A stretch of 17,350 bases of DNA from Proteobacteria bacterium HN_bin10 (lineage in GTDB: Bacteria; Pseudomonadota; Alphaproteobacteria; Caulobacterales; Aquidulcibacteraceae), in contig LWDN01000082.1 in assembly GCA_002083515.1 (NCBI GenBank), positions 1-17,350 on the forward strand. Reading direction: 5' to 3'. A program made the position numbers and the translations under genes. This document shows, in pieces, positions 13,226 to 17,350 of this stretch (the first letter of the stretch is position 1; each line of letters opens with the position of its first letter). Under the pieces are notes generated by a model, which worked only from the letters and a program-made list of their open reading frames with translations, made no database searches and was not told the origin of the DNA.

Positions 13226-13830
13226 CTCCGAACGACGATACGCGTCCCCCTCTCCCCTGCGGAGAGGGGGCAGGGGGTGAAGGGCGTGAAACAGTCGCGC
13301 CGCCCGCAATCAAGCGCGTCGAAAGGCGCGGCCACGGCTGGGCGCCTGAATTTGGCGAAAAACGCCAGAAGGACTTTTCGCGGAGCAACGAGCGGGCGCG
13401 AGAGATGCGCCGCGAGCCCACTCCCGCTGAAGAGGCCATGTGGAAGCTCCTGCGCCTGCTCAATCGTGAAGGCGCGCACTTTCGTCGCCAGTTGGCTCTA
13501 GCTCACTACGTTTTCGATTTCGGCGATTACCGCGCGCGGTTACTCATCGAGATCGATGGCAGAGCCCACGACGATCCGGAGGTATCCAAGCGCGATGCTT
13601 TGAAGGAGGCGCACGCGAGAAAGAACGGATTTCGAGTCTTGCGCTTGACCAACGCAGAGGTGATTGGCCGCGCGTCCTGGGCGATCGAGCAGGTTCGCGA
13701 CGCCCTCGAGAATTCTAACGCACCCTCCCCCCTTGTGGGGGAGGGTAGGGAGGGGGGGCGCGCAGGAAGATGCGCTTTGCCTTCCTCGCCCCCCACCCCT
13801 AGCCCCTCCCCACAAGGGGGAGGGGAATAG
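13222..13830 (+). CDS. DUF559-type endonuclease-like protein within the glyQ-glyS operon
   Basis: The 202-residue protein contains a DUF559 (Vsr-like, PD-(D/E)xK-type fold) domain at about 56-163. The pattern is REMRREPTPAEEAMWKLLR, then HFRRQ, then YVFDF (Asp99), LLIEIDGRAHDD (Glu110, Asp112, His116) and GFRVLRLTNAEV. The putative active-site acids are present. The cellular role of the family is not established, though DNA repair or a link to mobile DNA is often proposed. Both flanks of the domain are made of GC-rich palindromic elements: residues 9-22 come from one and residues 168-202 from another, so the stop codon lies directly after the second element. The core gene may therefore have been extended at both ends by these elements. 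The ATG overlaps the glyQ stop; glyS starts 9 bp after the stop. Confidence 0.85.
   Translation: MTPNDDTRPPLPCGEGAGGEGRETVAPPAIKRVERRGHGWAPEFGEKRQKDFSRSNERAREMRREPTPAEEAMWKLLRLLNREGAHFRRQLALAHYVFDFGDYRARLLIEIDGRAHDDPEVSKRDALKEAHARKNGFRVLRLTNAEVIGRASWAIEQVRDALENSNAPSPLVGEGREGGRAGRCALPSSPPTPSPSPQGGGE
13246..13283. repeat. GC-rich palindromic element, single-hairpin copy
   Basis: CCCCCTCTCC (13246-13255) pairs perfectly with GGAGAGGGGG (13261-13270) around the loop CCTGC. A G-rich tail, CAGGGGGTGAAGGG, follows. It matches the left half of the two double-hairpin copies at 13723 and 15088. It lies inside the DUF559 reading frame and reads PPLPCGEGAGGEG. Confidence 0.8.
13723..13825. repeat. GC-rich palindromic element, double-hairpin copy
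   Basis: Hairpin 1 is CCCTCCCCC (13723-13731) with GGGGGAGGG (13737-13745), loop CTTGT. Hairpin 2 is CCCCTCCCC (13803-13811) with GGGGAGGGG (13817-13825), loop ACAAG. The left 35 bp and the right 37 bp are also inverted copies of each other, with about 30 bp between. This resembles a REP pair (BIME/REPIN). It encodes the C-terminus of the DUF559 protein, ending PSPSPQGGGE-stop. Confidence 0.88.
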
Positions 13831-13839
13831 ATCAGAGCC

Positions 13840-16191
13840 ATGCCCCAACTCCTCATCGAACTCTTCTCCGAAGAAATTCCGGCGCGGATGCAGAAGCGCG
13901 CCGAGGAAGATCTGGCGCGTCTATTCGGTGAGAAATTGAAGGCCGCTGGGCTCGGCGAGCGCAAGGTGAAGACCTTCTCCGGCCCGCGCCGCCTGGGCCT
14001 CTTCATCGACGATCTGCCGGCGAAGGCCGCGGACGTGAGCGAAGAGAAGAAAGGCCCGCGCGTCGGCGCGCCGGAGCAGGCGATCCAGGGTTTTTTGAAA
14101 AGCGCTGGCCTCGCGTCGATCGATCAAGCGCAAGTGGTCGACGACAAGAAAGGCGCGTTCTACGTCGCGCGCATCGAGCGCGCCGGCCGCGCGACGCCCG
14201 AGATCGTGCAGGAGATTGCGCCAGAGATCATCCGCGCGTTTCCTTGGCCGAAATCGATGCGCTCCGGCGTGAGCGATCTGCAATGGGTGCGCCCGCTGCA
14301 CAATATTTGCTGCGTGTTCGACGGCAAGGCGGTGAAGATCGCGGTCGAAGGCGTGGGCTCGGAAGCCGCCACTTGGGGCCATCGCTTCCACGCGCCGGAA
14401 AAACTGCCGGTGACCGGCGCCGCCGATCATGCGTCGAAGCTGCGCGGCGCTAAAGTGCTGATCGAGCGCGACGAGCGCAAGCAAATCATTCTCGAACAAG
14501 CCAGGAAGCTTTGCGCCGCCAAGAGTCTGGAACTGGTCGAAGACGCAAGTCTGCTCGAAGAAGTATGCGGGCTGGTCGAATGGCCGGTGGTGCTGTTGGG
14601 CGACATGGATCCGGCCTTCCTCGATCTGCCCGGCGAAGTCATCCGGCTCTCGATGCGTACGCACCAGAAATATTTCGCCACACTTGACCCCAAGACCCAA
14701 CGCCTCGCGCCGCATTTCGTCACCGTGGCCAACGTCGACGCCAAGGATGGCGGCAAGGCCATCGCGACGGGCAATGCGCGCGTGCTCTCGGCGCGTTTGA
14801 ACGATGCGCGCTTCTTCTGGGATGCGGACAGGAAGACGCCGCTCTACACCGACGAGCGCCGCGAGAAACTGAAGAAGATCGTCTTCCACCAGAAGCTCGG
14901 CAGCGTCTGGGATAAGGTCGAGCGCGTGCGTGCGCTGGCCGAAGAACTCTGCGCCGTCACTGGCGCCGATCCGAAGCTCGTTCGCGAAGCGGCCAATCTC
15001 TGCAAGATGGATTTGGTCACCGAAACCGTGGGCGAATTCCCCGAACTGCAAGGGCAGGTGGGAAGACAGCTTTATGCACTCACTTCTCCCTCCCCCCTTG
15101 CGGGGGAGGGCGGGGTGGGGGGTGCGGGCGTCGTCTCATCAAGAAAGAACACCGCCGTTACCCCCACCCCCAACCCCGCCCCGCAAGGGGGCGGGGAGTC
15201 GGTAGCGTCGGCCATCGAAGATCACTACCGTCCGCTCGGACCGAACGATCGCGTGCCAAGCGATCCCGTCGCGGTGACGCTCGCGCTTGCGGACAAACTC
15301 GATACGCTTGTTGCGTTCTGGGCGATTGATGAGAAGCCGACCGGTTCATCCGATCCGTTTGCGCTACGCCGAGCTGCCCTCGGTTTCGTTCGCGTTGTTC
15401 TCGAAAATCGCATTCGCTTCGGAGATCGCCGGAAACGCCAGGGCCTCCTCAACCACATGGATGAGGCATGGGTGGAACTTCACAACCAGTCACCGGAAGC
15501 ACGAAGCCTTCGCGAAGAAATGTATGAACACCAGGAGTGGGAAGAGCAGCTCCGCAAGAATCCCAAGGTCGCGATGCTTCAAGATTACAAGCGCCACGCG
15601 GCGGTTGAAAAATTTCTGTCGATGAATTTGAACGAGGTGCCGCTGAATTTCAAAGTGAGCACCGATCTCCTCGCCTTCCTCGCCGATCGGCTCAAAGTCC
15701 AGCTCCGCGACCAAGGCAAGCGGCACGATCTCGTCGACGCGGTGTTTGCGTTGGGCGACGACGATCTCGTTCGCATCGTTGCGCGTGTCGAAGCGCTCGA
15801 TGTGTTTCTGAAGACCGAAGACGGCGCCAATCTGCTCGCCGGCTACAAGCGCGCGGCGAACATTCTCAGCGCCGAAGAAAAGAAGGGCAAATGGAGCGCC
15901 GAGGAGAGCGGCGGTACCGTTGATCCAACCAAACTCGCCGAGCCCGCCGAAAAATCGCTCTACGCGGCGCTGGAAAAAGCGCTGCCTGCCGCGCGCGCCG
16001 TGGTGGAGAGGGAAGACTTCGCCGCCGCCATGAAGGCGCTCGCGGGCCTGCGCGCGCCGGTGGACGATTTTTTCGAGAAAGTCCTGGTCAACGCCGACGA
16101 TCCGATGCTGCGCCGCAACAGACTTCTGCTGCTCTCGCGGCTGCGCGAAGCGCTCTCCCAAGTCGCGGATTTTTCGAAGATCGAGGGCTGA
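13840..16191 (+). CDS. glyS: Glycyl-tRNA synthetase beta subunit with in-frame palindromic insertion
   Basis: GlyS is the beta subunit that binds tRNA-Gly and completes the alpha2-beta2 synthetase. It begins with LLIELFSEEIPARM, typical of the family, and keeps RPLHNICCVFDG (151-162), EVIRLSMRTHQKYFA (266-280), ALADKLDTLVAFWAIDEKPTGSSDPFALRRAALG (482-515, seen in parts) and the DRLKVQLRDQG...LVDAVFAL segment before the anticodon-binding tail. At 783 residues it is longer than the roughly 690 I expect. Two extra blocks explain this. Residues about 417-452 (SPSPLAGEG ... PAPQGGGE) are encoded by a palindromic element at 15088-15196. Residues about 527-606 are a charged helical stretch I cannot place in the family. 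Both flanks of each block match normal GlyS, and the frame stays open, so the protein is probably functional. The ATG follows the DUF559 stop by 9 bp, with no clear ribosome site. Confidence 0.96.
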   Translation: MPQLLIELFSEEIPARMQKRAEEDLARLFGEKLKAAGLGERKVKTFSGPRRLGLFIDDLPAKAADVSEEKKGPRVGAPEQAIQGFLKSAGLASIDQAQVVDDKKGAFYVARIERAGRATPEIVQEIAPEIIRAFPWPKSMRSGVSDLQWVRPLHNICCVFDGKAVKIAVEGVGSEAATWGHRFHAPEKLPVTGAADHASKLRGAKVLIERDERKQIILEQARKLCAAKSLELVEDASLLEEVCGLVEWPVVLLGDMDPAFLDLPGEVIRLSMRTHQKYFATLDPKTQRLAPHFVTVANVDAKDGGKAIATGNARVLSARLNDARFFWDADRKTPLYTDERREKLKKIVFHQKLGSVWDKVERVRALAEELCAVTGADPKLVREAANLCKMDLVTETVGEFPELQGQVGRQLYALTSPSPLAGEGGVGGAGVVSSRKNTAVTPTPNPAPQGGGESVASAIEDHYRPLGPNDRVPSDPVAVTLALADKLDTLVAFWAIDEKPTGSSDPFALRRAALGFVRVVLENRIRFGDRRKRQGLLNHMDEAWVELHNQSPEARSLREEMYEHQEWEEQLRKNPKVAMLQDYKRHAAVEKFLSMNLNEVPLNFKVSTDLLAFLADRLKVQLRDQGKRHDLVDAVFALGDDDLVRIVARVEALDVFLKTEDGANLLAGYKRAANILSAEEKKGKWSAEESGGTVDPTKLAEPAEKSLYAALEKALPAARAVVEREDFAAAMKALAGLRAPVDDFFEKVLVNADDPMLRRNRLLLLSRLREALSQVADFSKIEG
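15088..15196. repeat. GC-rich palindromic element inside glyS
   Basis: Hairpin 1 is CCCTCCCCC (15088-15096) with GGGGGAGGG (15102-15110), loop CTTGC. Hairpin 2 is CCCCGCCCC (15174-15182) with GGGGCGGGG (15188-15196), loop GCAAG. The layout, loop sequence and reading phase match the copy at 13723-13825; the distance between hairpin starts is 86 nt here and 80 nt there. The element is translated as part of GlyS. Confidence 0.9.
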
Positions 16192-16202
16192 GGCCCAACC
16201 GC

Positions 16203-16233
16203 TGTGGCCCACTTATGTGACAGCGGGGCCACA
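16203..16233 (+). terminator. Hairpin after glyS, possible weak terminator
   Basis: TGTGGCCC (16203-16210) pairs with GGGCCACA (16226-16233) over a 15-nt loop, starting 12 bp after the glyS stop. An alternative stem GCTGT/ACAGC (16201-16205 with 16220-16224) overlaps it. AAAG rather than a T-run follows, so it is at best a weak or factor-assisted terminator. Confidence 0.4.
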
Positions 16234-16373
16234 AAGCGTCGGAAATATCCCCAATGGGCGCCGCCGGCGCTGGTCCTTGCTCAAGCCGTGAATAAAGCTG
16301 ACCGCGGACAAAGTTAGGCGGGGGAGCCTGCGGACGCGCGAGTTCGCAGGTGCGCACAGGGGCGTAGAGGGGA

Positions 16374-16414
16374 TGGGGCCGCGCCGGACGCCGAGCGCGG
16401 CCCCACTATTTTTT
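16374..16414 (+). terminator. Strong Rho-independent terminator
   Basis: A 10-bp GC stem GGGGCCGCGC (16375-16384) with GCGCGGCCCC (16395-16404) is extended by a T-A pair. It has a 10-nt loop and is followed by ACTATTTTTT with six T in a row (16409-16414). This is a classical terminator for plus-strand transcription. It stands 183 bp after the glyS stop with no gene between, and separates the OmpA-type gene from the glyQS operon. Confidence 0.85.
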
Positions 16415-16669
16415 GCAGTTGCTCAGCACTTTTCGTTGGTGAGGCGAAAGGAGCGGCAGAAAATCAACGGTCCCCCAAAAAAGCGCGCGCCAAATGCCTG
16501 TGTTTGATGGACTCTCAAGGGGCCAGCCGCCTAGATTGCAGGCAACGGCTACGGATAGGGCCCGAGGCGCAACCCAAGGTGTTGCGGCTTGGGGCTTGTA
16601 CGGGGTCGCGGGCGCGCATTGCGCGGAGGACTGCGTGCGAGCGCAGGGGATCATCTGAGAGGGGTGAAA

Positions 16670-17350
16670 ATGAAATCGCGCATCACCAAAACAGTGGCGC
16701 TTGCGGCTTTGATGGCTGGCGCCACGGGCGTGGCGAACGCCACGGAAGGCTGGTACGGCCGCGCCGACGTGGGTTGGTCGTGGGACGCTGAGTCCGAATT
16801 CGACGCTAGCTTCGGTCCTGCGGGCAATTTCTCCACCAACATGGAGCACGACTGGACCCAGCATCTCGGCATGGGCTACGCGTTCTCGAACGGGTTCCGT
16901 CTCGAAGGCGAACTCGGGCACCGCTTCAATCAGCTCAATGATTTCTCTGGGCCGGGTTCGGGTGGTCTGATCGGCGGGGATACGCACATTTGGTCAGGAA
17001 TGGCCAACCTGTTCTATGATTTCAATCGCGGCGGCCGGCTTGAGCCGTACATCGGTATTGGCGTCGGCGCCGCGCGCTTGAACACGCAGGTCGATACGGT
17101 CGTTCCGGCGATCAAACTTGACGGCGAAGATACCGTTCTCGCCTATCAAGGTTTGGTTGGCTTTGCTGTCGGCCTCGGCGAGCAATGGGACCTCGATGTT
17201 GGGTATCGCTACTTTGTCGCTAACGACGCGGAGATTGATCGGATTCCGCCGGGAGCGACGTTCGATCAGGACGTCGAACACCAAGCTTTGACGGTCGGTC
17301 TGCGGTATCAGTTCGCGGCGCCTGCGCCGCCACCTCCGCCGCCTCCGCCG
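16670..17350 (+). CDS. OmpA-type outer-membrane beta-barrel protein, 3' end beyond window
   Basis: The reading frame is open from the ATG at 16670 to the window edge (227 codons, partial). A signal peptide with cleavage near ANA|TEGW (24/25) is followed by alternating aromatic/polar strands typical of an eight-stranded barrel: GWYGRADVGWSWD, HLGMGYAFSNGFRLEGELGH, LEPYIGIGVGAARL, DLDVGYRYF and ALTVGLRYQF as the last strand. After FAAPAPP a run of prolines begins. In the OmpA family such a linker leads to a peptidoglycan-binding C-terminal domain, which would lie outside this window (inference). A GAGAGGGG site precedes the ATG by about five bases. The leader back to the terminator is about 255 bp, long enough for regulation by a small RNA, but none is shown. 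Confidence 0.9.
   Translation, partial: MKSRITKTVALAALMAGATGVANATEGWYGRADVGWSWDAESEFDASFGPAGNFSTNMEHDWTQHLGMGYAFSNGFRLEGELGHRFNQLNDFSGPGSGGLIGGDTHIWSGMANLFYDFNRGGRLEPYIGIGVGAARLNTQVDTVVPAIKLDGEDTVLAYQGLVGFAVGLGEQWDLDVGYRYFVANDAEIDRIPPGATFDQDVEHQALTVGLRYQFAAPAPPPPPPPP

Larger units (their letters stand above)
16192..16669 (+). other. Intergenic region between glyS and the OmpA-type gene
   Basis: The 478-bp region has no convincing gene on either strand. It contains a hairpin just after glyS (16203-16233), a weaker 6-bp stem CCTGCG/CGCAGG around 16327-16349, a strong intrinsic terminator (16374-16414) and then about 255 bp of leader before the OmpA-type gene. The part between glyS and the terminator could be a long 3' untranslated region or a small RNA. 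No clear sigma-70 promoter stood out in either half. Confidence 0.55.

Noticed and set aside
12335..13309. 324-codon open frame on the minus strand opposite glyQ
   Set aside because: It covers glyQ almost exactly in antisense and runs into the palindromic element; there is no independent support.
16230..16414. Possible 6S or SRP RNA before the terminator
   Set aside because: I could not find the conserved SRP apical loop or a convincing 6S-like central bubble, so no named RNA is called.

Overview
The window is GC-rich chromosomal DNA that is almost entirely coding. It most likely comes from an alphaproteobacterium of the Caulobacterales/Hyphomonadaceae type. The main evidence is a full-length CcrM-type GANTC methyltransferase gene whose leader carries four GANTC sites and a CtrA-like TTAACCAT half-site, which points to the Caulobacter-style cell-cycle circuit. 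An RNase HII gene just upstream and separate glyQ and glyS genes agree with this. The genus-level placement is inference.

Layout. 1-381: no credible gene, but dense palindromic DNA with two 70-bp elements that share identical 16-bp inverted ends. 382-2559: folE (-) and cysS (+), divergently arranged. 2622-5739: a serpin lipoprotein (+) and an M1 aminopeptidase lipoprotein (-), convergent with 7 bp between them. 5768-7814: a Crp/Fnr regulator and a secreted RICIN-domain protein, both on the minus strand upstream of the peptidase. 7956-10438: rnhB, an unnamed membrane protein and ccrM, all on the minus strand. 10506-12299: a compact plus-strand cluster with a 62-aa signal-anchored peptide, a four-helix membrane protein, an overlapping 70-aa Xre regulator, and two more four-helix membrane proteins. 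12350-16191: glyQ, a DUF559-type endonuclease-like gene and glyS. 16192-16669: an intergenic region with a strong intrinsic terminator. 16670-17350: the beta-barrel half of an OmpA-type outer-membrane protein that runs off the window.

The housekeeping genes cover folate/pterin entry (folE), two tRNA charging activities (cysS, glyQS), DNA:RNA hybrid removal (rnhB) and cell-cycle methylation (ccrM). The accessory interest lies in three places. First, a GC-rich palindromic element family (three copies, 13246-15196) lies inside two coding regions. It is always read in the same phase, and one copy adds about 36 residues to the essential GlyS. Second, the Xre cluster contains three membrane proteins that share one layout with an acidic motif between helices 2 and 3. 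Third, the ccrM leader is packed with the enzyme's own target sites. Functions are assigned from recognised motifs and remembered family sequences; no database search was run.
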